The notes under the pieces: model-generated
The model's database searches: none
Told to the model about the DNA's origin: nothing
What the model saw: the letters and a program-made list of their open reading frames with translations, nothing else
DNA from: Antedon bifida
Taxonomy: Eukaryota > Echinodermata > Crinoidea > Comatulida > Antedonidae
Reading direction: 5' to 3'
Assembly: GCA_963402885.1 (NCBI GenBank)
Contig: OY727103.1
Span: forward strand, 7,354,501-7,418,500
Length of the DNA stretch: 64,000 nt
Program-made: the position numbers and the translations under genes
In this document: piece after piece, positions 1-10,300 of the stretch
Layout of the letters: each line of letters begins with the position of its first letter
How positions within the stretch are numbered: the first letter of the stretch is position 1

Positions 1-1460
1 CCTACATAGTTAAATCAGTTATTGCGCATGCGCGCATCAAACTGTAATATGTATCTGTATCAGACTGTATCCTTGACGTAAAAACACCATTGCTAGTTAT
101 CGCGTACGTTAGTCAGGGGTCAGAGGATCAATTATTAGCGAAGGGCGCTTTGTAAAAATATTTTCAACGTTCATGATGTTCAATTTATTCTAATTAATCA
201 TGATGCATCGTCCGATATGTGTTCAGTCTTAAACAAGATATATAACATGCAAATGGCTTAACATTTTATTTCACGTTTTGTCTTATGATGTTCGGTAAGA
301 ATTTGCACCATCCAACTTGCCTGTTATTGAGAAAGGTCAACAACACATATGGGCTATGTGAATTATGCGGATTAAACTACAGGCCTAATAATAATGAAGT
401 GCACAGCCTATATTTTAGTAACGTCACTACAGTATAAGTTCTCATATTAGAAACATATTGAGGGTGGTCGCTTGTTCCGTGACCTAACTTGCTACGGTCT
501 AGGTCATCTTCTAAAACATCGAATTTGATTTAACGAAAATATAAAAAGTTACCGTGTTTAAATAAGTATTTTATTATTGCTAATTGTTAAACGGTGTAGT
601 GAATTGAAGGAGATGATTATTGATTACGCAATGTATCTAGGTAACTTAAATTGTTTATTTCAACTGTATCTTAGTTACCATGTAAACGTAATTTAACGCT
701 TAAATAAAGTTGTCGAAAAAACAGTCATTGTAGGTGTTTTTTCCTATTATGTACATACATTATACACTTACATGTGCGTACATATTTTAGTCTTTAACAA
801 CAAAACAGACATGGCTATAAAAACATGAAGCTGAAGATGTTTATGTAAGCAACACCATAACATTATACATGGCAAATTGCAGATAACGACACTGAGAGGG
901 CGGTGTTATTTAATATTTTCGCCCATGAAGATAAATATAACTAAGAATAAGAATATAATAAGCTTTTATGACGTCACCGATATACCGATTTTCCTGACAA
1001 TCAATATGCATGTTCTTTTTTTGTATATACCTATCTGGAAAACCCTTTCTGGACGCTGCAAACAAAATAACTTATATACAAAGCCAGGTTCCCAATACGA
1101 TGCAACACAAAGAAATAAATAATGTGACCAATGACGACGCGTGGATTTGAAATACCATCTCATGACCACTGATCCGGGCGTCGAAAATGTTATTTCTCGA
1201 GTAACAAAACAACTTGGTGCGCACAGTGGAGAAAGAAAGAGATCATGCTAGAGATCATGGAATGAAGCTAAAGCTAAAGTTAGAAAAAGAACTTGTTAAG
1301 GAGAACATCCCGTAGCCTTATGGGACAATCGGTCCAAAAAGGCCATTTTACAGTTTTAATAAAGTTAAAAATCAACAAATATAATTATTTCACTTATGAA
1401 AAGACAAAAGAAACGTTTAATTTTAAATTACTTTTTTTCTACAACATATCTTTAATGGGT

Positions 1461-1603
1461 ACTGTAGCGCACAGTTCTAAACTAAGTCATATTTATTATC
1501 ACTGTGCGCATTGCAAGTACAACGAAAATGGTTAATGTAGCGCACATCAGTGCTAAACTATATCCTATTTATTATCACTGTGCGCAAGTACAACCAAAAT
1601 GAG
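1461..1603 (+). repeat. Two tandem copies of a ~70-bp repeat
   Basis: Two adjacent units (1461-1532 and 1534-1603) share TAGCGCACA near the start and TTTATTATCACTGTGCGCA in the middle, so each unit contains a short inverted pair (TGTAGCGCAC and TGTGCGCA). The same pair is present downstream at about 54090-54232. No function is apparent. Confidence 0.75.
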
Positions 1604-2099
1604 TATAATAGTATACAAATGATGAATATTTATAAGTGTAATGGTACAAATAATGGCATGAGGTGAATGATGAACGGTTATATAGGTACAGGTGACAGCC
1701 GAGTTGATATTTAACCTTTCATCATTCATCTAAATAGATTCCTGTTATTTGAATAAAATAAAAGGTAGGCCAAGCCAAGGCTATGTATAGCTGCGATACG
1801 TCAGCACTGACTCTACTACTTTCTAGCACTCGTTTTGAAAAGTAGACGCAAGGCAAACTTAACCATGAACAAACGAAGCATACAAGTACCTTGTCTATTA
1901 CTGTATTATTATTCCCACAAGAAGTAGAAAACAATGAGTATATAGATCATGGTTACACGTTGTAGCTACTACACTTAAAATTAGCCTACCGATAGGCCTA
2001 CCTAGGCCTATATCAATGTCGGCAAAGCATAGGGTTTACTAGTAAGCCTAGAAGACTTGGGCCTAGTATCCTTGCTGATTTTGTAATTTTACATGTAGG

Positions 2100-2127
2100 C
2101 TGAGACAACAACTAGTTGTTGTCTCAG
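2100..2127. repeat. 28-bp perfect palindrome
   Basis: The stretch reads CTGAGACAACAAC, a centre of TA, then the exact reverse complement. It could form a 13-14 bp hairpin or cruciform. An imperfect paralogue lies at 3506-3533 inside the inserted element, and an exact copy at 54729-54756. Confidence 0.85.
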
Positions 2128-2545
2128 AGGTAAGCTACTACAGTGCTACTTTAAGATCAATCGCGGCAGATTTCGAACATTGGCAAATTAATGTTTTTTA
2201 AACCCAAAGGGTACTACAATTTACAAACAATTTGTATTTTAATGTTGTAATTACATTGATTAATAATCTTGTAATATTTCTAGGAGATCGTTTAATTTGA
2301 ATTCAGAAAAGTAATAATTAAATTCGTCGCATAAAGTTTTGTTCGTCGCCATAGCAGCTCAGAAAAATATAAAATATTAACCATGCCACCAAGATAAGTG
2401 CGCGCGAAAGCATAGCCAACAAGGTTAAAGGTTGATGAGCATGTACGGTAAACATAGATTAGGCACGCGACCGTTTCGTTGTTACGACGGTTAATTAAAC
2501 TGTGTTTATTTTGTAACATTGGAGGCGGTCCGCGCTCTCTCGGTT

Positions 2546-3932
2546 CATGGATTAAAGAATAGAAGGATATGCATCGACGGTGACATCAAACGATTTTACA
2601 ACGCGCTTGCCTATACTAAAGCACTGCTGCCAATCAAACAAACACGCTCATTGAACTCCGTGTCTCTAACCGCGGCCCTCTGTAAAACGCTGCGAATCAA
2701 CTGTTACATTTTTTGAGACCAAAACGTAACCATGTAGAAATCGTATGCGCAGTCTGAATGTTCTATTGACATGTCTGCGTCGATGATTAATTGACAACAA
2801 AAATATATTGCTGAATAATTCTGTTTTAGTTTCATCACAATCGGACTACGAAAAGTTCACTTTCTTACGACTGGTAATTTTAAGTAGTTGGTAATATTAA
2901 TAAAATATGCAATTTTTATATTTGAATTATCATTATTTGCCTGCCATCTTCTGTCATTAAAAATTGCGTTAATCTATAGAATATTAAATTATGCATTTGA
3001 CCATGTATGTTGTTAGCGTGGCCGGTGTTCACCCATACAACAATCGTGTTTTTAATATATGGCTAAGCAGTGGTTTCTTCATAAATCTCCTTAATTATCG
3101 ATGTGATTATATTTAAATTATAGTGCCTGGTGATTGGCTAGTGGTTATGTCATCCACATCACATCCAATCACCGGGTCTAATTGAATGAAAACAACGATC
3201 CCTGATCCGGGATTGGCTGACTATGTATAGTTGCGATTCGTTACCTAGCGGTCGTTTTGAAAAGTACACGCAGGGCAAACTTAATCACGAACAAACGAAG
3301 TACCTATTATTATTCACACAAGAAGTAAGACAACGGTGAGTATATAGATCATGATTACACGTTGTATCTACTACACTTAAGATTAGCCTAGGCCTACCTA
3401 GGCAGTATCAATGTCGGCAAATCATATGGTTTACTAGTAAGCCAAGAAGAAAAGGCATAGGCCTAGGCCTAGTATCCTTGCTGATTTTGTAATTTTACAT
3501 GTAGGCTGAGACAACAAATAGTTATTGTCTCAGATGTAGGGCTAAAAACAGGTCATAAAATGCTACTTTAATGTCATAAAAACATTAGCGTAGATCAATC
3601 GCGGCAGAAACCTATACTAATTACAATTATAGCATCTACAATTCCTCATCAGAAAGGTTATAACTAAATTCGTCGTCGTATAAATTGTTCGTCGCCGTTG
3701 TTGCTAGCGCTAAAACATCATGCCACCAAAGAACGCGCGAAAGAAGCGTAGCCAACAAGGTTAAATGTCGTTGCACATGTGCAGTAAACAATATATTAGG
3801 CACGCGACCGTTTCGTTGTTACCATGCGGTTAATTAAACTGATAACATTGTGGGTGGTCCGCGGTCTGTCGGCGAGAGTCAAGGAACCCTTGATCTCACG
3901 TCGATGCATATCCTTCTATTCTTTAATCCATG
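2546..3932. mobile_element. 1387-bp non-autonomous DNA transposon with 34-bp TIRs
   Basis: The ends are perfect 34-bp inverted repeats: 2546-2579 begins CATGGATTAAAGAATAGAAG and 3899-3932 is its reverse complement. CTCGGTT flanks the element directly on both sides (2539-2545 and 3933-3939), a 7-bp target-site duplication. The downstream duplicate has a single CTCGGTT at 55168-55174 and no element, which is a clean empty site. There is no transposase frame. The inner right part (3216-3870) is paralogous to the DNA flanking the insertion (1780-2545 and 3940-4003), suggesting insertion into an older relative. A deletion in the downstream copy is the alternative, but TIRs abutting the TSD favour insertion. 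Superfamily unknown. Confidence 0.85.
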
Positions 3933-4085
3933 CTCGGTTAGAGACATGGAATCTTTGATCTCAAACTGATGCATATCCTTCTATTCCTTAATTCAATGGT
4001 ATGTTGTAAGTTAATTAATGTATTTATTCTGTATTTTTTTGAAGACAATAACATATTATAAAAGTTTACTTGTGTGTGTTATCAA

Positions 4086-4156
4086 CTACAAGTACAATGT
4101 TGTTGTGTTTATGTGCATATAGGCCTAAAGTACTTAATTAGTCCGCCAATGTATAT
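4086..4156 (+). repeat. ~65-70-bp direct repeat left of LINE pair
   Basis: Contains TACAAGTACAATGTTGTTGT and ends AGTCCGCCAATGTATAT. A close copy lies at 5910-5974 on the far side of the LINE pair. The left copy continues into upstream spacer and the right copy into downstream spacer, when judged against the LINE-free spacer at 27760-27870. The pair therefore brackets the insertion. Confidence 0.7.
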
Positions 4157-4179
4157 GTTAACCAGTGAAAACCTCATAC

Positions 4180-4585
4180 TAAGATTGGAATGGAATGTGC
4201 AAACACTATTAAGACATGGAAAAAAGAAAATGTCAAGATGGAAATGGAAAGGGAGAATCTTAACATATTAGGTATTTGTGAAACAAGACTAGCTAAGTAT
4301 GGAGATATAGATGTTTAAGGATTTAGACTGGTGATGATAAACAAGGACAGCATGGAGTTGGAATCCTCTTAGATAAAGAGTTTGGAAAGAAAGTTATAGA
4401 AATTAAATGTATAAATGAAAGACTAATGATGATCAAACTTGAAGCACTTCCTGTTAATCTAGTGGTTATACAACAAATAGTGAAGAAGAAGAGAAAGCTT
4501 ACTAGATAGTTGTAGGGATGAGGATATTATTCTGATGGGAGACTTCAATGCTGTAGTAGGTGAACAAATTGAAGAAGAAAAATAA
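4180..4585 (+). mobile_element. RTE/BovB-like LINE, 5' endonuclease fragment
   Basis: Translated on the + strand, with frame changes and stops, the region gives pieces typical of an APE-type endonuclease of RTE LINEs: WNVQTLLRHGK near 4188, LNILGICETRL near 4255-4290, and a later MGDFNAVVG near 4535-4560. GDFNA is the catalytic-core motif of these endonucleases. No reverse transcriptase follows: the fragment runs straight into the (TAA)n tail of an oppositely oriented LINE. It is dead. The same fragment lies at about 55415-55820. Confidence 0.7.
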
Positions 4586-5905
4586 TAATAATATAATAAT
4601 AATAATAATAATTTAGGTATTTGTATAGCACCAGAATCAACTCAACCGAAATAAAAATCAAAGGCGCTTATATTGGATGTTAAAAAGATGCGTTTTAAGT
4701 TCTTTTTTAAAAATAGCAATAGAAGTTGATTTAGTAAAATGACGAGGGAGACAATTCCAAAGAGAAGCAGCAGAGAACATAAAAGACCTTTCTCCATAAG
4801 ATTTGGTGTTAATTATAGGAACAAGTAGTAGGTTTGATCAGCCGAACGAAGACAAGCAGGAGGGGCGTAGGAGGGAAGAAGATCACGGAGATAAGTAGGT
4901 TGTTTAAGAAGTAGCGCTTTAAATTAGTAAAAGGATCTTATATTTTATACGGGAGTCAATAGGTAGCCAATGGAGGTTATATATAATAGGAGATATGTGT
5001 GAGGATCTTCTAGTAAGAGTTAGAATGCGTGCAGCAGTGTTCTGGAGACGTTGATGTCGATTCATTAAAGATTTCGGTAGGGCAAAAAAAAGAGAGTTGC
5101 AAAAATCAAGGCGAGAAGTGACAGAGGCATTTATTAATGTAGAAGCAGTACACTTTGACATATACTTTCGAATGCGAGCAATGTTACGTAGATGGAAGTT
5201 AGTAGTTTTTGTAACATGACTTATATGTTTGTTGAAGGATAATAATCCATCAAAATAAACCCCAAGATTTTTAACAAAAGGTGATGGAAAAATCGTACAG
5301 GAATTAAAAGAAATCGATGAAATATTGAATTTGGAACGTATGTGTTTGGTGGAAAAAATGATAAATTCGGCTTTAGAATTGTTAAGCAAAAGCATGTTGG
5401 ATGATATTTTAGAGAGACAAATTTCAAGTCGGTTAGTTATATCATGAGATTCAGAAGAATTAAAATCGACATATATTATACCTGTAAGTCATCAGCATAA
5501 TAGATGGTAGTGTAAATTGTATTCTTTAATAATTTCAGTGAGAGGGGAAATATACAGAGAAAAAAGCAAGGGCCCAAGGATAGAACCCTGTGGAACTCCG
5601 CATTCAAGGCTCTTAGGAGCAGATCTAGTATCATTGATTTCTACGCACTGGGTCCGGCCGGTAAGATCGAAACCAATCTAAAGCACTATTAGACACTCCA
5701 TAGTAATCTGAAAGACGACAAAGAAGGATTTTATGATCAACAGTGTCGAAAGCAGATGAAAGGTCTAGCATAACAAGTGCAACAGCACGCTTTCGATCCA
5801 AGGCACAGACAATATCATTATGAATTTTGGTGAGGGCAGTTTCAGTACTGTGACCAACTCTATATGCAGACTGACATGGATTTAAAAAATTGAGTCGAGT
5901 GAACG
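4586..5905 (-). mobile_element. CR1/L2-like LINE, 5'-truncated, minus strand
   Basis: Minus-strand frames give reverse-transcriptase pieces in order. [19 protein letters not shown] and [12 protein letters not shown] (RT palm motif) lie at 5631-5885, YADD near 5480-5490, and the C-terminal part NLGVYFDGLLSFNKHISHV...CNSLFFALP...RLQNTAARIL at 4919-5395. The 3' end reads GGTGCTATACAAATACC on the minus strand followed by an (ATT)n tail (4582-4615 on +), as in CR1/L2-type elements. The endonuclease is absent, and frame breaks separate the pieces, so it is inactive. Clade assignment is by motif only. Confidence 0.85.
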
Positions 5906-5909
5906 TCAA

Positions 5910-5974
5910 ATACAAGTACAATTGTGTTGTGTTCATGTGCATTTAAAGTACTTAATTAGTCCGCCAATGTGTAT
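5910..5974 (+). repeat. ~65-bp direct repeat right of LINE pair
   Basis: Partner of 4086-4156, sharing AAAGTACTTAATTAGTCCGC. The left copy has an extra AGGCCT-like insertion, so the two have diverged since they were duplicated. Confidence 0.7.
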
Positions 5975-6149
5975 AAAATTAATTTTAATACTAGCGTTAT
6001 TGCTATTTTTAACCTAGAAATTAATGAAAATAAATTCATAACTCATTGTTATTTTCCTATTATACACACATACATTAACATGAACATTAATTCTAACCCG
6101 TATTAAATACTAATATCCCAATCCTTGGGTTGAAGTTATACTTTTCATA

Positions 6150-7075
6150 AATGTTTAATGTCCCATATGATTATACATCGAACGAATGCTATCGTCTAAA
6201 CGGCAAGTTATGTATTATAGAAACGCAGAGGATTGATTTTTGCAATCTTCAAACAATAAACGCGCGCTGTCGTCCTTGGGATATTGAAGATGACCTTTTC
6301 ATTAATTTTTTTCTAAAGCATTATATATCGAACAAATGCTATTTCTACCTGTTGAATGCTTAAACAAAATGATGCGCGCTTTGCAAAATTAGCTCGATCA
6401 TCAAAGAGATGGTCTATTGCAGATGATTGCTGTTTGCAATCTTCATGCTTAAACAACAAGGCCAACAGCCATTAAGTCGCGTGCTACAATGCATAGTGAT
6501 ACCGGACCGACAGACAGACCGACAGACCGACCGACATAGTGAACTATAGAGTCGCGTCCACGCGACTAATAAACGCGCGCTGTCCTTGGGGTCTTGAAGA
6601 TGAGTTTTAATTATTTTTTTTTTCAATTCAACGTAAACATTTATTTTCTTTATTTCAAGCAATAACAATAAAACAAATCAATAAGGTATTAAAAAAGAAA
6701 GTACGAGTTTCAAATAATACATTTCATAAATATATATACATATAGCCTGTATAGACTATTTTCACTTCACTCAATCAATAACAATAAAACAAATGAATAA
6801 GGTATTATTTTCTAAAGCATTATACATCGAACGAATGCTATGTATACCTGTTGAATTAGTTCGATCGACAAAGAGATGGTCTATTACAGAGGATTACTGT
6901 TTGCAATCTTACAACAATAAACGCGCGCTGTCCGTGGGGTAGTGAAGATAAGCTTTTCATAATTTTTTTATAATGCAATATATATCGAACGAATGCTATT
7001 TCTACCTGTTGAATGATTAAACAAAATGATGCGTGCTTTGTCAGATTAGCTCGATCGGTGTTTATATGTGAATAT
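6150..7075 (+). repeat. Degenerate tandem repeats in spacer A
   Basis: About four degenerate copies of a 150-200 bp unit carry ATCGAACGAATGCTATTTC, AAACAAAATGATGCGCGCTT, AAAGAGATGGTCTATT, and AACAATAAACGCGCGCTGTC. Units begin near 6166, 6311, 6815 and 6973. The second is split by the GACC-rich repeat at 6451-6567. Small open frames here are by-products of the repeat. The same array sits at about 57385-58310. Confidence 0.75.
6451..6567. mobile_element. ~115-bp GACC-rich short repeat, copy 1
   Basis: Begins AAACAACAAGGCCAACAGCC, has a central run of GACC/GACA tetranucleotides, and ends CATAGTGAACTATAGAGTCG followed by CGTCCACGCGACT. AGTCGCGT near the left and ACGCGACT at the right form an inverted pair. 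It interrupts the tandem repeat described at 6150-7075, so it behaves like a small mobile element. Related copies lie at 7251-7357, 57686-57802 and 58486-58592. Confidence 0.7.
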
Positions 7076-7145
7076 AAAGTACTTATTGTCAGTCTTAATT
7101 ATGTATTAAATTAATTTTAATGAATATAGCGTTATTATTAACAAA

Positions 7146-7361
7146 TCGCAACGAGATAGCGTTAGTTATAATATTGCGACCGTGTGATATACAGCATATT
7201 CGTTCTTGACGACGTAATTGAACATTGTTTATAAACAGACTGTGAAGTTAAATTGTTTTAAACAAGGCCAACAGCCATAAGTCGCGTGCTAAGCATAGTG
7301 ATACCAGACCGACCGACCGACCGACATAGTGAACTATAGAGTCGCGTCCATGCGACTAAAA
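7146..7361 (+). promoter_or_regulatory. Conserved region upstream of gene 1, with TATA candidate
   Basis: About 80 bp (7146-7225) containing GATAGCGTTAGTTATAATATTGCGACC are conserved before gene 1, before gene 2 (about 34726-34810), before gene 3, and at the ghost junction (28270-28358), which suggests core-promoter or 5' UTR sequence. TATAAA occurs at 7230-7235; gene 2 has TATTAA at the matching place. A 107-bp repeat (7251-7357) then separates this region from the start codon. The start site of transcription is not known, so this is a candidate only. Confidence 0.4.
7251..7357. mobile_element. GACC-rich repeat abutting the gene 1 start codon
   Basis: Related to 6451-6567, with ACAAGGCCAACAGCC, four GACC/GACA units, and CATAGTGAACTATAGAGTCG. 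It ends four bases before the ATG. Gene 2 lacks it: there GAAGTTA at about 34825-34831 runs directly into TAAAAAATGG. The insertion would place the repeat in the 5' UTR or core promoter of gene 1, and of gene 3 (58486-58592). Confidence 0.75.
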
Positions 7362-10300
7362 ATGGCCTATTGGAAATTCGTCTGTTTTTTTCTTTCTGTA
7401 CTTCTACATTTATGTAAAGGTATGTTATTAATATATTTTAGTATTTACCAATGCTGTAAATGTTAAGGCTGGTATCTCTGACTAATTGCTTCTACATTTA
7501 GGAAGAAACTTTATGTTTTTTGTTCTCTTTTGTGGCGTAAACACCACTTTTATTCACATTCATTATCTTTCATGTCAACAAAACATTATCACATTTGTGT
7601 TAATTCCTAATGTCATCATAATTGTATAAACTTTATCAGTAACATTTTTAAAACATTGTATTCCGTATTACCTCCTTTTTAAAATAATTCCCTTATATGT
7701 TGCTATAATACTCTTCCAAAAGAATTTTAAAAAGTTAATACAAAGACGTTTGGTCTAAATAACCAAAGTAGGTTACTGTGTATTGTACGAATTTATTATG
7801 AATTACTTCGTTACTGTTATTAATATTATTTTAAACAATGTTTTCCGGAATTGAGTATTATAACATTATTAAACATTTTTAATAATCACAATTTATTTAA
7901 AACGTTGAAATTATAATTTTCCTTGTGGTTCTTGTTATTCGTTCACACACTGGTGACGGTAAATTATTCAAAAATATCGTTGACTAGATATGATATTAAA
8001 TAATTTTTCCTAAAGTATTATACAATCTACCACATGTACGCATATCGAGCAAAAAATATTGGCACGTCACGAGCCGCGCAAGGCACGTCGTGAAGACGAA
8101 ATATTGAAAGGTGATTTTCAGGCGTGAAAGACACTTAATATAATAATAATAATAATAAACAGTATTTATATAGCGCCTAATGGATCAGTGACCCCTCTAG
8201 ATGCTTTACATTAGACCTTAACTAATGGTAATAAACTATCCCCCGCCGGACACCATTCCGGTATTTCTTAGTATTTCTTATTTCTTAGACTTAAGGCGTA
8301 ACTACAGTTATTTTTATATAAATTTTGATAGTGTGAGTAAAAGATACTTACATGAAACCTATTAATATAACTATAGAGTGAATGCTTTTAATAATTTCCT
8401 AGAGATCGGCCTTTAAGTTTTTCTTTTTATTTATATTTTCCTTTTAGGTAGACAGGGTAACCCTTCTAATTAAACCCACAGGCAAGTTAGTATCCAGATG
8501 CACTCTAAAATATTTTATTATACTTAACTAAGTTAAACACTTAAAATATAACTTTCAATATAAAAAAATAATAAGATAGAATATATTTTTTTAGGTTAAA
8601 TTTAAAGGAATTAATATTGAAAGACTCTTTTAAAACAGAAGGTAATTCAAAATGTAAATGTGTCGCAAAATAACTAAAAGAATGGCGGAAACATGTTAAA
8701 ATGTTAATTTAGGTACCTGTAAGTCGCCTCTTGCCTCCTCTGCAAAATCGCTTTTTTGTGTGCATAGGTGTTGTATTTGATTTGTTCATGTGTTTATTTA
8801 TGAATCAGCAAATAATTTTTTCCCAATAATTAATGTTTAATAGAATAATAATAATTAGAGTGTTAATGTATAATTTTGTTATACTTATTGTTTATTTAGG
8901 TTTTATATTCAAGTAAACGTTTTTTTTAATATTTTAATAATACAGGTGATGTTATGTTTGTTGTCAACAAGGATCCTCCTGGAATATATATGACAAACAT
9001 TTCCAGTGACAATGCAAATTTGATTTTAGCATCAGTTATTCATAATGTCGAATTAACTAAACCTAGCGCTATCGATTATGATACCAGCACATTAACCCTG
9101 TATTGGTCTGATGACAGCAAGCGCACCATTGAACGGTTTTCAATTGTCACTAACCAACATGAAGTGTTTGTGTCTTTAGGGTCAACTTCTGGTAATATTC
9201 TATTTATTTTTACATGTTTTATTAGGAAAAATAAGCATCATGATATTTTGTAGCATTTGTTTCGCTAACTTTTAAATCAAATTTTATGCAAAGGAAATGT
9301 TTTTTTTTGTTAATGTTTATTTTTTTTAAAGAATAGGTAGCAAGTTTATAATTACGTTGGATTTACATCGCCTAAATAGACCAGCTCTTCAGAGTTATTT
9401 CAAGGTTGAATCAAGCGTTGTTGAACTAAACAACGTTGTTGTTTAAAAATCATAATTCAATAATGTCGTTAAGAATTTACGTTTTACATCTTTTTGCATA
9501 GGTGATGTTATAAGTATAAGCACCATTTATCAATTCCTCTGATTTTTTCAGAAATAGTAGATAAAGAGGTCGGATTTAGGATTCCTGAATCGAAAGATTT
9601 CAGTAAGCGTTGATGACAGATGTGAGGTTAGGAAAGATAGCGCCTAGTCCAAAAGAGTAGCAGAAGTTAAACCATTTTACAGCATATTTATAATTTGTAA
9701 TTTGTATAGGCCAATCTTTTATATCCCGCTTTCGCAAACAAAAATCTTTCTTTTGTCGTTTCCTCTGCATAGAAGAACTAAACAACCTGGGATAATAAAG
9801 GGTATAATAGAATCAATAAACACTAGGAATCAAAACACCGAACATAATTAATAATAAAACCTACAGAAATAAACGTACAAGATTATTATGAATATCATAA
9901 ACAGAATTTTACAAAAAATTCAACCAAACAGTAAAAGTAACTGTTAAAAACAAAATGGAATACAATCAATATATCATGCTCTGTAAAAATAAAGACATTA
10001 TCTAATTATTTTATAAATAAATTGCCACGAAATCTAATTACTACTTTACTGCAATAGGATCAATGTTCTTGTAAAACCCAAGCTATCTCTTGCAATGTCA
10101 CTCACTAATATCTAAGGAATCCCACTAAAACTTGTTTGTACCTAAATCTTCAAAAGAGATTCTTGAAATTATAATCTAAAGTAGTGCCGGTCTTGACGAT
10201 GTTGAACTACAATAATAAAAGAAATTGAATCTTTTTTACAAGAATACAAGGATACAAGGAAACTTTATTCATCTCAACTTGGGAAATTGTGTTGCTGTCT

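Larger units (their letters stand above)
1..2545. other. Intergenic spacer A, 5' part
   Basis: I see no coding gene here. Positions 1-1300 are diverged copies of spacer sequence also found at 25942-27100, at 29606-30358 plus 33601-34320, and at 52630 onward. The spacer is therefore part of the repeat unit of the gene array. Recognisable shared landmarks are the opening CCTACATAGTTAAA and a later AATAAAGTTGTCGAAAAAAC. Short open frames here have no conserved motifs and are chance. From about 1780 to 2545 the sequence is paralogous to 3216-3870. Confidence 0.8.

Noticed and set aside
877-1169. Overlapping small open frames repeated in several spacer copies
   Set aside because: They recur because the spacer is duplicated. 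The frames are changed or lost between spacer copies (for example at 33824-34314), with no sign of protein-level conservation.
2517-2716. Short + strand open frame beginning at 2519
   Set aside because: It spans the junction between spacer and the TIR element and does not exist in the empty-site copy.
6414-6668. Minus-strand frame with CRSVCRSVCRSG repeats
   Set aside because: Encoded by the GACC/GACA tetranucleotide run of a short repeat; no conserved protein content.
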